Shown: piece after piece, positions 52,449 through 60,018 of the stretch
Position numbering within the stretch: position 1 is the stretch's first letter
Layout of the letters: each line of letters begins with the position of its first letter
Origin: Caulobacter sp. NIBR1757
GTDB lineage: Bacteria; Pseudomonadota; Alphaproteobacteria; Caulobacterales; Caulobacteraceae
Length of the DNA: 64,000 nt
Direction: 5' to 3'
Assembly (NCBI RefSeq): GCF_027912495.1
Contig: NZ_CP115463.1
Span: 4,228,501 to 4,292,500, forward strand
The notes under the pieces: generated by a model
What the model was told of the DNA's origin: nothing
The model's input: the letters and a program-made list of their open reading frames with translations, nothing else
Database searches by the model: none
Translations under genes and position numbers: made by a program

Positions 52449-54341
52449 ATGGCCCACGTTTCAAACCTCATCGCCGAGGACATCGACGCCTATCTCGAGG
52501 CGCATCACCACAAGAGCCTGCTGCGGTTCATCACCTGCGGCAGCGTCGACGACGGCAAGTCGACCCTGATCGGGCGGCTGCTCTATGACTCGAAGATGAT
52601 CTTCGAGGACCAGCTGGCGGCGCTGGAGGCGGACTCCAAAAAGGTCGGCACCCAAGGCGGGAAGATCGACTTCGCCCTGCTGGTCGACGGGCTGGCGGCG
52701 GAGCGGGAGCAGGGCATCACCATCGATGTCGCCTACCGCTTCTTCTCGACCGAAAGCCGCAAGTTCATCGTCGCCGACACGCCCGGGCATGAGCAGTACA
52801 CCCGCAACATGGTCACCGGCGCCTCGACTGCCGACGCCGCCGTCATCCTGATCGACGCCCGCCGGGGCGTGCTGACCCAGACGCGGCGGCACAGCTATCT
52901 GGTCAGCCTGCTGGGCATCAAGAACATCGTCCTGGCCATCAACAAGATGGACCTGGTCGACTGGAGCCAGGCCCGGTTCGACGAGATCCTGGCCGAGTAC
53001 CGGGCTTTCGCCGCCCAGATCGGCCTGACCGGCTTTACCGCCATTCCGATGAGCGCCCTGGACGGCGACAACATCACCGAACAGTCCGCGAAAGCCCCCT
53101 GGTACGACGGCCCGCCGCTGATGCGCTGGCTGGAGGAGGCCCCGGTCGAGGCCGACCTGCAGGGCCAGAGCTTCCGCATGCCGGTGCAGTGGGTGAACCG
53201 GCCCAACCTCGACTTCCGCGGCTTCTCCGGCCAGGTGGCGGCCGGGACCGTCAAGCCGGGCGACCGCATCCGGGTGCTGCCGTCGGGCCGCGAAAGCCAG
53301 GTGGCCCGCATCGTCGTGCTGCCAGGCGATCTGGACCAGGCGGTGGCCGGCCAGTCGGTCACCCTGACCCTGGAAGACGAGATCGACATCTCCAGAGGCG
53401 ACGTCATCGCCGCCGCCGATGATCCGGTCGCCGTGGCCGACCAGTTCGAAGCTACCCTGGTGTGGATGGACGACGAGCCGATGCTGCCCGGCCGGCCCTA
53501 CCTGCTGAAGATCGGGGCCCAGACCGTCCAGGCGACGATCACCGAGCCCAAGTACCGGGTCAACGTCAACACGCTGGAGCACACGGCGGCCAAGCGGCTG
53601 GATCTCAACGAGATCGGGGTCTGCAACCTCTCGCTCAGCAAGCCCATCCCCTTCACCCCCTATGCCGAGAACCGCGACCTGGGCGGCTTCATCCTCATCG
53701 ACCGGATCAGCAACCGGACGGTGGGGGCCGGCATGCTGCACTTCGCCCTGCGCCGGTCGGACAACATCCACTGGCAGGCCACCGACGTCGACAAGGCGGC
53801 CCGCGCCGCCCAGAAGGGCCAGAAGGGCCGGGTGGTCTGGTTCACCGGCCTCAGCGGGGCCGGAAAATCGACCATCGCCAACCTGGTCGAGAAGCGGCTG
53901 CATGCGGCCGGGCGCCATACCTACCTGCTCGACGGCGACAATGTGCGTCACGGGCTGAACCGCGACCTCGGCTTCACCGAGGAGGACCGGGTCGAGAACA
54001 TCCGCCGGGTGGCCGAGGTGGCCAGGCTGATGGTCGACGCCGGGCTGATCGTGCTGACGGCGTTCATTTCTCCTTTCCGGGCCGAGCGCCGGCTGGCGCG
54101 AGAGCTGATGGGCGAAGGCGAGTTCGTCGAGGTCTTCGTCTCCACCCCGCTGGCCGAGGCCGAGAAGCGGGACGTGAAGGGGCTCTACGCCAAGGCGCGG
54201 GCCGGGCAGCTGAAGAACTTCACGGGGGTGGACAGCCCCTATGAGGAGCCGGAACACGCCGAGATCACTGTCGATACCACCGGCCTGACGCCGGTCGAGG
54301 CGGCGGAGGTGATCGTTGCCTGGCTGGATGGCGCCGACTAG
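52449..54341 (+). CDS. cysNC: Bifunctional sulfate adenylyltransferase GTPase / APS kinase CysN-CysC
   Basis: The 630-residue protein joins CysN (about residues 1-440) and CysC (about 455-630). CysN has the EF-Tu-type G1 [15 protein letters not shown], the G3 [17 protein letters not shown] and NKMDLV motifs, and beta-barrel domains after. CysC has the P-loop [33 protein letters not shown] and the [13 protein letters not shown] segment. Together they activate sulfate to APS and phosphorylate it to PAPS, the first steps of assimilation. Both halves look complete. Confidence 0.95.
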   Translation: MAHVSNLIAEDIDAYLEAHHHKSLLRFITCGSVDDGKSTLIGRLLYDSKMIFEDQLAALEADSKKVGTQGGKIDFALLVDGLAAEREQGITIDVAYRFFSTESRKFIVADTPGHEQYTRNMVTGASTADAAVILIDARRGVLTQTRRHSYLVSLLGIKNIVLAINKMDLVDWSQARFDEILAEYRAFAAQIGLTGFTAIPMSALDGDNITEQSAKAPWYDGPPLMRWLEEAPVEADLQGQSFRMPVQWVNRPNLDFRGFSGQVAAGTVKPGDRIRVLPSGRESQVARIVVLPGDLDQAVAGQSVTLTLEDEIDISRGDVIAAADDPVAVADQFEATLVWMDDEPMLPGRPYLLKIGAQTVQATITEPKYRVNVNTLEHTAAKRLDLNEIGVCNLSLSKPIPFTPYAENRDLGGFILIDRISNRTVGAGMLHFALRRSDNIHWQATDVDKAARAAQKGQKGRVVWFTGLSGAGKSTIANLVEKRLHAAGRHTYLLDGDNVRHGLNRDLGFTEEDRVENIRRVAEVARLMVDAGLIVLTAFISPFRAERRLARELMGEGEFVEVFVSTPLAEAEKRDVKGLYAKARAGQLKNFTGVDSPYEEPEHAEITVDTTGLTPVEAAEVIVAWLDGAD

Positions 54342-54367
54342 GATGAAGCAGTCATTATAGCAGATCA

Positions 54368-54396
54368 GGTTGAAATTTCTTCAAGTTATTTCAACC
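54368..54396 (+). terminator. AT-rich inverted repeat after cysNC
   Basis: GGTTGAAAT pairs with ATTTCAACC across an 11-base loop, 27 bp after the cysNC stop. It is unusually AT-rich for the region. It may be a terminator or a protein-binding site. The rest of the 222-bp gap to 54563 holds a Pro-tail-like C/G-rich stretch and the 19-bp repeat only. Confidence 0.4.
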
Positions 54397-54546
54397 ACTT
54401 ATGTCCACACGAACACCCGCCCGACACCGTCTCGAACGCGGTGCGAACCTGCGTTTGGACCTACCCGAAACCACCCCGAACCCCTGTGGATGACACGGGG
54501 CGGCGCCTGTGTGGGCGGGCGGGCCGGACGGGGCGTGTCAGACCGA

Positions 54547-54565
54547 TTTGAATCTCGGGTATGTC
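54547..54565 (-). repeat. 19-bp post-stop repeat, copy 2
   Basis: On the minus strand GACATACCCGAGATTCAAA starts with the last two bases (GA) of the TGA stop of the glycosyltransferase-like gene. It is identical to the copy at 7491-7509, 47 kb away, and in the same relation to a minus-strand stop codon. Confidence 0.6.
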
Positions 54566-55835
54566 AGGCCAGGAGGTCGGCGAGGGTTGGCTCGCGGCCG
54601 GGGGCGATAGCGGACCAGACGGCGTGGAAGTCGGCGGCCGGGAGACGGCCGGCGGCCTCGATCAGGGTGGCGGCGGAGTCGGCCTTGAGCGGCAGCTGGG
54701 CGATGGCGCTGGCCGGGTCGAGATCGGCGCCGCCGTAGAGGATCGGCAGGACGCCGAGCTTCAGGACATCGAGGGCCACCGTCGAGGGGGTCGAAACGAC
54801 AACGGCGAAGTCGCGGGCGCGGGCGAGGTCGTCGCCCTCGCGCCAGCGGGTGAAACCGAGGGTGGCGGCGCGGGACTCGATGGCAGCGCGGATGTCGGCC
54901 TCGAGGCTGGCGAGGATGGGGTGGGGCTTCCAGACTTTGCGGGCGTCGCCGGCGGCGGCGGCGACCGCTTCCAGCAGCGCGATCTCGCCGGCCAGGCCGT
55001 GGCGGCGATAGTCGGCGTTCATCGGGTGGACGAGGTTGGAGAGCACCAGCCAGCCGTCCCCGCCAGCGGCCGGTTCGGGGGCGTCGGCGGGCAGACTGAT
55101 CGTGCGGTCGTAGCCGCCGAGGGCCTGGTGCCAGCGGGCGTCGGCGCCGCACTGGAAGACGGCCAGGTTGGAACCGCCGACGAAGTTGAGGCCCAGGCTG
55201 ACGCCATGCACCCAGTGGACGGTGCGGGCGCCGCGCGCTTGCACGGCCCGCTCCAGAAGATTGCTGTCGGCGACGCCGGTGTGGCCGAAGACGACGGTGC
55301 GGGGGCCGGCGGGGATGTGGGCGGCGGCCCAGCGGGCGTGGGTCTCGCCGAGCATGACCCGGAAGCAGATGGCGGCGAGGTCGCGGGTCGCCGGGCGCCA
55401 GTCGGCGGCGGCGACGGCGCGGGCGCCCTGCCCGAGCCGGCGGACGATGGCCGGCAGGGCGGCAAGGGCGCCGGGCAGGTCGAAGGGGCGGACCAGGGGG
55501 CCGCTCAGGCCGGCGTCCGACAGGGCGCGGCGCAGGGCGGCGCGGCCCAGCTGTGGCCGGCCAAGCAGCAGGACCGGGGTGTCCGGCGCCTCGGCGGCGA
55601 GGGCGGTGATGACATGGCGGGTGCGGTTGGCGATCTCGCCATGCAGGGCGGCGACCAGGGGCGCGTCCGGCAGCGGATCGCCGGCCGGGGTGGTCAGGAC
55701 GGTGCGCAGCCAGGCGGCGAGGCCGATGAGGGCGGCGGGCCAGAAGCCGCCGCCAGCAGGCGCATCGGGTCCGGCCGCCTGACGCGCCTTGGCCAGTTCG
55801 AGGGCCCAGAGGTCGTCCGGGGCGGGGGCGATCAT
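54564..55835 (-). CDS. Glycosyltransferase-like polysaccharide biosynthesis protein
   Basis: The 423-residue protein resembles GT-B-type capsule enzymes. It has VFGHTGVADSNLLERAVQ and VHWVHGVSLGLNF in the middle, and the KPHP motif in KVWKPHPILASLEADI near residue 297, as in CDP-glycerol transferases and KpsS-like enzymes. A Ser/Thr-rich VVVSTPSTVALDVLKLGVLP segment follows near residue 345, matching the nucleotide-binding end of that fold. It lacks a signal peptide and is Ala/Arg-rich. The specific sugar transferred is unknown. The start overlaps the pyruvyl transferase stop (ATGA). Confidence 0.6.
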   Translation of the reverse strand: MIAPAPDDLWALELAKARQAAGPDAPAGGGFWPAALIGLAAWLRTVLTTPAGDPLPDAPLVAALHGEIANRTRHVITALAAEAPDTPVLLLGRPQLGRAALRRALSDAGLSGPLVRPFDLPGALAALPAIVRRLGQGARAVAAADWRPATRDLAAICFRVMLGETHARWAAAHIPAGPRTVVFGHTGVADSNLLERAVQARGARTVHWVHGVSLGLNFVGGSNLAVFQCGADARWHQALGGYDRTISLPADAPEPAAGGDGWLVLSNLVHPMNADYRRHGLAGEIALLEAVAAAAGDARKVWKPHPILASLEADIRAAIESRAATLGFTRWREGDDLARARDFAVVVSTPSTVALDVLKLGVLPILYGGADLDPASAIAQLPLKADSAATLIEAAGRLPAADFHAVWSAIAPGREPTLADLLA

Positions 55836-56860
55836 CGGGCCAGGCTCGCCAAGTCGTCGAACAGGGCGATGGTCCGGCGGCGGCCGTCGGCGAGGAAGTC
55901 GGCCAGGGCCTGCGCCTCCTCCGGCTCCCAGCGGGCGGCGCGGGCCAGCAGGGCGGCGTCGAGATCGGCCGGGGCGATGCGCCGCCAGGAGGCGAGGCCG
56001 GCGTCGTCGAAGGTGGCGCCGATCTTGTGGGTGTTGGACTCGACGGCCAGCACCGGCGTGCCGGCGGCCAGGGCGAAGGTGGCGGCGTGGAAGCGGCCGG
56101 TAACCAGCAGGGACAGGGCGGCGATTTTCGCCATGTAGTCGGCCTCGTCGCGGGTCTCGGCGGCGCGCCAGGCGAGGCGGGCGGCGATCGAGCGGACGAG
56201 GAAGCCGGGGTCGGCGAGGTCACGTTTGGCGACGCCGTCGCGGAGATTTCGCAAGCTCCCCTTGAGCCCCGGGGCGTTGAAATGGATGGGCAGGGCGATG
56301 CCGCCCAGGCGCTTGCGGGCCGCCTCCAGGTCGAGGGCGACGGGGCGCAGGACGCTGTCGGTGAAACCGACGCCGACGCGGGTGGCGGGCGGGGCGACCG
56401 CTTCGAAGACCGACAGGTCGGGGACGACGCGGGCGGTGAGGCCGGCGGCCTGGATCTGCGCCGCCGAACGCGTCTCGCGGGCGCTGACCAGGGCGAAGTC
56501 GGCGAGGGCGTGGGTATAGGCCGGGCCGTTGGCGTCCCAGCTGGCGTTGATCAGGGCGGCCGGCACGCCCGCCGCCTTCGCCGCCGCGCCGGCGGCCAGC
56601 AGGGCCGCGCCGGCCGGGCGGTCGTGGTGCAGCGTGCCTTCGCCGTTGACGACCACCAGGGCGGCCCTGGGGATCGCCTCGACGATGGCCGGGTCCTGGC
56701 GCCAGTCGGCATGGGCCGGGGCGCGGGCGATGACGGCAAAGCCGGCGCGGGCCAGCTGGGCCTCCAGCGTGCGCATCACCCGCCAGCACCCGTGGTGGAG
56801 GTCGGCCCGGGTGTCGTTGATGAGGACGACGGGGGCCCCGCTTCCTGGCCGGGCCGTCAC
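55832..56860 (-). CDS. Polysaccharide pyruvyl transferase family protein
   Basis: The 342-residue product matches the pyruvyl transferase/CsaB-like family. It has VLINDTRADLHHGCWRVMRT near the N-terminus, VVVNGEGTLHHDRP near residue 73, and the C-terminal LLVTGRFHAATFALAAGTPV (His of the conserved GR-H-A) followed by LAVESNTHKIGATFDDAG. Members add ketal-linked pyruvate to surface sugars using phosphoenolpyruvate. The start is a GTG overlapping the EpsG-like gene stop (GTGA), showing one operon. Confidence 0.8.
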   Translation of the reverse strand: MTARPGSGAPVVLINDTRADLHHGCWRVMRTLEAQLARAGFAVIARAPAHADWRQDPAIVEAIPRAALVVVNGEGTLHHDRPAGAALLAAGAAAKAAGVPAALINASWDANGPAYTHALADFALVSARETRSAAQIQAAGLTARVVPDLSVFEAVAPPATRVGVGFTDSVLRPVALDLEAARKRLGGIALPIHFNAPGLKGSLRNLRDGVAKRDLADPGFLVRSIAARLAWRAAETRDEADYMAKIAALSLLVTGRFHAATFALAAGTPVLAVESNTHKIGATFDDAGLASWRRIAPADLDAALLARAARWEPEEAQALADFLADGRRRTIALFDDLASLAR

Positions 56861-57912
56861 AGGCCGGCGGTCCCGCCCGTCCACAGTAGGTTCTCGTAAG
56901 GCACCCAGGAGATCTGGGCGAAGGGCGAGAAGAACAGCCAGACGGCCATCAGCACGGCGAAAGACAGGTAGATGCCCATCATCACCGGCACCCGGAACTG
57001 CGGCGGCACCAGGTTGGGCAGGCGGGCGAAGATGCCGATCTGGATGGGCAGCAGGTACATGCTCATGCGGTCGGTGGCGGCGGCGGCGAACAGCACGGCC
57101 GGCGCCATCAGCAGGATGACCCCGGACATGATGGTGTACATCGGCCCGTCGTCGTACCGGGCCATCCACTTGTTGCGGTAGAAGAAGAACAGGCCGGCGG
57201 CCAGCACGTTGAGGGCGGCGCGCGGCAGGGCCCCGGAGGCCTGGATGTCGGTGCCGACGTAGCTGGTCTGGTAGTAGGTGGCGGCGTCGCGCAGGAACAG
57301 CGAGGCGGCGAAGAAGACCAGCCCGCCGACGATCAGCGGCCAGATGGCCAGCCGTCCGTGGATGAACCAGGCGGGCAGGAACATCACCGCCATCGAGCGG
57401 TGGAAGATGACCCCGAGGGTGACCAGGGCCAGGTAGCGGATGACCTTGCGGTCCTGGAAGGCGTTGAAGGCCATCATCAGGAAGCCGATGGCGACCGCCT
57501 GGCGGGTGGCGCCCATCGAGATGGCGATGACCAGCACCGGGGTGGCGATGGCCAGGGCCCGCCAGAAGTTGGGCTGGCGCTCGAGGAACTGGAACAGGCC
57601 GAAGACGACGACGGCCGCGCAGGCGGCGTTGACCCCGTAGATGCCCCAGCCGAGGCGCGAACTGGCCCAGTTGAGGAAGGCGTAGCCGGGCTCGACCGAG
57701 GTGAGAACGTAGGAAAAGTCCGAGGAGGCGGCGCGCTCGAACATCTTCATGTAGTTCGACCAGTCGTGGCCGACGTGGTCGCGCAGGCCGATGATGACGG
57801 TCAACGCCAGGCCGAGCAGCACCATCACCCCCCCGCGCGACAGGCGGTCGAGGCGATAGGGCGACATGCTGGCCATGATCGGCAGCAGGAACATGGTCCA
57901 GTAGAGGATCAT
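56857..57912 (-). CDS. EpsG-family polysaccharide polymerase-like membrane protein
   Basis: The 351-residue protein has about ten membrane helices. It carries the EpsG-family pattern: GLRDHVGHDWSNYMKMFERA near residue 42, VEPGYAFLNWASSRLGWG near residue 73, and MGATRQAVAIGFLMMAFNAF in a central helix followed by RSMAVMFLPAW. Such proteins polymerise repeat units of exopolysaccharides in the periplasm side of the membrane (Wzy-like role). Specificity is unknown. It is the first gene of a three-gene translationally coupled unit reading into the pyruvyl transferase gene. Confidence 0.82.
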   Translation of the reverse strand: MILYWTMFLLPIMASMSPYRLDRLSRGGVMVLLGLALTVIIGLRDHVGHDWSNYMKMFERAASSDFSYVLTSVEPGYAFLNWASSRLGWGIYGVNAACAAVVVFGLFQFLERQPNFWRALAIATPVLVIAISMGATRQAVAIGFLMMAFNAFQDRKVIRYLALVTLGVIFHRSMAVMFLPAWFIHGRLAIWPLIVGGLVFFAASLFLRDAATYYQTSYVGTDIQASGALPRAALNVLAAGLFFFYRNKWMARYDDGPMYTIMSGVILLMAPAVLFAAAATDRMSMYLLPIQIGIFARLPNLVPPQFRVPVMMGIYLSFAVLMAVWLFFSPFAQISWVPYENLLWTGGTAGL

Positions 57913-58281
57913 TCCGACAATTCGCCCCTCAGCGGGGCGCGGATCGCGGCGCCCCTGATATCAAACGTTACCTACCCTTCCCCCCCGTCGCAGGGCAATC
58001 GCATATGCCCCGAAGTCGGATTTGAGCCACTTCCGCGAGGGCGGCATTACGTGACACAGCAGTCGATGTACCCAAGTGTGTCGCCCGGACAAGCCGGCCC
58101 TGAGATTGAGGGCGAGCTGGGACCGGGAGTGACACGGAAATTACTGGGTCAAGCAATCCGCCGATAGGTCAGGCGCTTGCCAGCGATGCCGCGCAGGGCT
58201 TCGTCGGTAGTAGGTCACTTTGAAATTTAGCGCCGTTGAGAATGATGGCGCCACCGGCCGGCCGTCAGTTATTATGCAGAC
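57913..58281. other. 369-bp gene-free stretch at the left edge of the accessory insertion
   Basis: No gene is supported here. Next to the EpsG-like start are three GC blocks (CGCCCC 57923-57928, GGGGCGC 57934-57940, GCGCCCC 57949-57955) that can pair in two mutually exclusive ways in the 5' leader of that operon. Further right, composition becomes more mixed and repeats of GTGACAC appear. This is the likely border between the polysaccharide locus and inserted DNA. Confidence 0.4.
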
Positions 58282-58479
58282 ATGACCGACTCTGACGACC
58301 CCATGATCAATAGCTGGCGCTCCATGCTGAAGCTGGAGCAGGACGCGCTGGCCGAGATCGCCAACGGCACTGCGCACCGCCCTTATAGCGCGGAAGAGGT
58401 TCAGCGGATCAAAGACCAAGCGGCCAATCTGCAGGCGCTTATCGACAAGTATCAGGCCGCTCGTGACGAGGACGCCTAG
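58282..58479 (+). CDS. Small hypothetical protein (65 residues)
   Basis: The protein is acidic and helical, with MINSWRSMLKLEQDALAEIA and EEVQRIKDQAANLQALIDKY suggesting two amphipathic or coiled-coil helices. No domain is recognised. The ribosome site is weak. It overlaps the next small gene by 17 bp in the same direction, so the two are likely expressed together. Confidence 0.5.
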   Translation: MTDSDDPMINSWRSMLKLEQDALAEIANGTAHRPYSAEEVQRIKDQAANLQALIDKYQAARDEDA

Positions 58480-58693
58480 GCGCCCTCGCGACGCGGACCA
58501 ACTGGCGAAGATGATCGCCGGGATCGCGACGGGAGAGGTGGAGAAAAGCCCGGCCGCCCCCGACAGCCAACGCACAGAGATTGCGCGGGCTGGGGGGCTT
58601 CGAGGCGGTAAGGCGAGGGCCGAGGCCCTGACGCCTAAGCAACGATGCGAAATCGCCCGAAAAGCCGCCGCGAAGCGCTGGGCGAATGACTAG
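58463..58693 (+). CDS. Small basic protein with RTEIARAGGLRGGKARA motif
   Basis: This 76-residue basic protein carries the segment SQRTEIARAGGLRGGKARA followed by LTPKQRCEIARKAAAKRW. The pattern is common in short hypothetical proteins of alphaproteobacterial mobile regions. It may bind nucleic acid given its charge and Gly/Arg/Lys content, but no function is known. The first half is (MAGI/GEVEK) less conserved in appearance. It is convergent with the SSB-tail protein gene and overlaps it by 4 bp. Confidence 0.6.
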   Translation: MTRTPRRPRDADQLAKMIAGIATGEVEKSPAAPDSQRTEIARAGGLRGGKARAEALTPKQRCEIARKAAAKRWAND

Positions 58694-59190
58694 AACGGAA
58701 TTTCGTCGTCTAGGTCCGCGCCGAAATCCTCTCGCGGTCCCGTGGGCTGGGCGCGCGAGCCGCCTCCGAACCCGCCGGATTGAGGGACCCCGAACGCTTC
58801 CTCTGCAGTTCGCTCGCGCGGCGGTGGCGGCGGCTTCGGGACAAGGGGAACGCGGTAACGGCCGGGCTCGATCTGACTGAGCACGCCCTCTTCCTTCGCT
58901 GACCAGATTTGGGAGCGAAGCGTGTTCCGCTTCACCTCGTATCCCTCGTCCTTCGCGGCGTCGATCATCTCGTCCAGGGTCATGCCGTTCGGCCCTGCCT
59001 TTCCGATGGCCTCTAGAATGACGCCGAAAGCGCCAGACCGGGGGTGGTCTCCAGACCGACGCGCCGCCCCGGCTACCCTTGCCTGAACCGACAGGTATTC
59101 CTTGAGGGTCTTCTCCAAGGCGTCCGCCTCGGCGCGTAGGCGCGCGATCTTATCGCGCATGAACGCTTCCATATCTTCCATGACAGGCAT
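58690..59190 (-). CDS. Winged-helix-like protein with SSB-type C-terminal tip
   Basis: The 166-residue product has three parts. A short coiled-coil opens it (about residues 5-30: MRDKIARLRAEADALEKTLK). A helix-turn-helix-like domain follows (about 50-115: GVILEAIGKAGPNGMTLDEM, YEVKRNTLRSQIWSAKEEGV, RYRVPL). Then comes a flexible Pro/Gly-rich linker ending in the acidic tip DLDDEIPF. That tip matches the conserved SSB C-terminus (DDDIPF) that docks SSB partners such as RecO, RecQ, PriA and Pol III chi. It is not SSB: there is no OB fold. Start choice is uncertain (ATGs at 59190, 59181 and 59172). Confidence 0.6.
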   Translation of the reverse strand: MPVMEDMEAFMRDKIARLRAEADALEKTLKEYLSVQARVAGAARRSGDHPRSGAFGVILEAIGKAGPNGMTLDEMIDAAKDEGYEVKRNTLRSQIWSAKEEGVLSQIEPGRYRVPLVPKPPPPPRERTAEEAFGVPQSGGFGGGSRAQPTGPREDFGADLDDEIPF

Positions 59191-59489
59191 CCCAAAACCG
59201 AGGCGCACGTATGGCAGCAAACGTTGGTTTGCGCAAGTTCGGGGGCCGCGTTGCGTTTGTGGGGATAAATGATGCGCAAACGCCGAACGGGTTGCAACGC
59301 GACCAGCGGACACGTATACGAGCAGATGCGACCCCCCGGCTCGCTTTTGGATTCGGCCGGAGGGGTCTTAGTGCAGCTAAGGAAAGGAACAGGCGGTGAG
59401 TTGGTTACCACCCGTTAGGAGGGTCTAGAGCCGAAGCAGTCGGCAGGGGATTCCAGTCCCTTGCCGTTCGCTTCGGCGCGACCCCTGTT
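59191..59489. other. Gene-free stretch upstream of the tRNA-like gene
   Basis: This is the promoter region of the SSB-tail gene plus a structured segment. A 48-base two-part hairpin sits at 59430-59477, 12 bp before the tRNA-like gene, and is listed separately. Nothing else is recognised. Confidence 0.4.
59430..59477 (+). other. Nested hairpin next to the tRNA-like gene
   Basis: An outer 8-bp stem (GCCGAAGC with GCTTCGGC) encloses an inner 10-bp stem (CGGCAGGGGA with TCCCTTGCCG, one G-U pair as RNA) closed by a 6-base loop. No poly-T follows. It could be an RNA element or a structured recombination site. Confidence 0.4.
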
Positions 59490-59565
59490 GCCCCCGTAGC
59501 TCAATGGATAGAGCGTCGTCCCGCTAAGATGAAGGTTCCGGGTCCGAGTCCCGGCGGGGGCACCA
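59490..59565 (+). tRNA. tRNA-Arg-like gene with altered invariant bases (possible pseudo-tRNA)
   Basis: The 76 bases fold into a full cloverleaf. The acceptor stem has seven perfect pairs (GCCCCCG with CGGGGGC), the discriminator is A and the CCA is encoded. The D-stem (GCTC/GAGC), T-stem (CCGGG/CCCGG) and anticodon stem (TCGTC/GATGA, one G-T pair) are intact. The anticodon loop reads CCGCTAA, giving C at position 33 (normally U) and anticodon GCU (Ser codons). The T-loop TCCGAGT has C at position 55 (normally U). The body and short variable loop match tRNA-Arg(CCU), not tRNA-Ser. It is probably a mutated, maybe inactive tRNA-Arg copy. Confidence 0.75.
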
Positions 59566-59693
59566 TCTTTCTAGCACATTGAATTTGTTTGTCAAATCGC
59601 TGGCGGTCACCGCTAAGTGCTTGATCCGACTCGGCTATTAGACTGACTCCCAATGCTTGAGTAACGTGCATCATTCGTGATGTCGTTCCCGTC

Positions 59694-59886
59694 ATGAACA
59701 AGCGCACTTCCGAGGAACGCGCGCACATCCTTCACTTGCTGTGTGAAGGCATGCCGATCCGCGCCGTGACGCGGTTGACGCACGCTAGCAAGAACGCCGT
59801 GGCGAAGCTTCTAAACGATGCCGGTGCCGCCCTCGGGGCCTATCAGGAAGCGGCCTTCCGCAACCTCAGCTGCGCCCAGGTTCAAG
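59694..59886 (+). pseudogene. Truncated IS1-family transposase (N-terminal remnant)
   Basis: The first 64 residues (MNKRTSEERAHILHLLCEGM, IRAVTRLTHASKNAVAKLLN, DAGAALGAYQEAAFRNLSCA) match the N-terminal helix-turn-helix of IS1-type transposases. In intact copies this part continues into the zinc-ribbon/DDE region with VDEIWSF. Here it stops at CAQVQ and runs into unrelated basic sequence before a stop at 60093. The catalytic part is absent, so it is an insertion sequence remnant. No terminal inverted repeats were found by eye. Confidence 0.7.
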
Positions 59887-60018
59887 AGCGCGAGAGGGCG
59901 CTTCCGAGACGTGATCAAAGGGCCCGACAACGCCGCGTTTCAGGAAAGCCTAGGGAGAAGAGGAAAGACTCGGCCGGCGCCTCATTGGCGATCACGCAAG
60001 CCCGTATCGCGTCGACCT
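59887..60018. other. Short unassigned stretch after the transposase remnant
   Basis: This 132-bp sequence holds no recognisable gene. It is the right border of the inserted DNA and the 3' flank of the FkbM gene. Confidence 0.35.

Noticed and set aside
52461..54257. 598-residue open frame opposite cysNC
   Set aside because: Antisense to a canonical CysN-CysC gene; an artefact of high GC at third positions.
54480..54500. Near-match to a DnaA box (TGTGGATGA)
   Set aside because: A single 8-of-9 match with no cluster of boxes or AT-rich unwinding region; not enough to suggest an origin.
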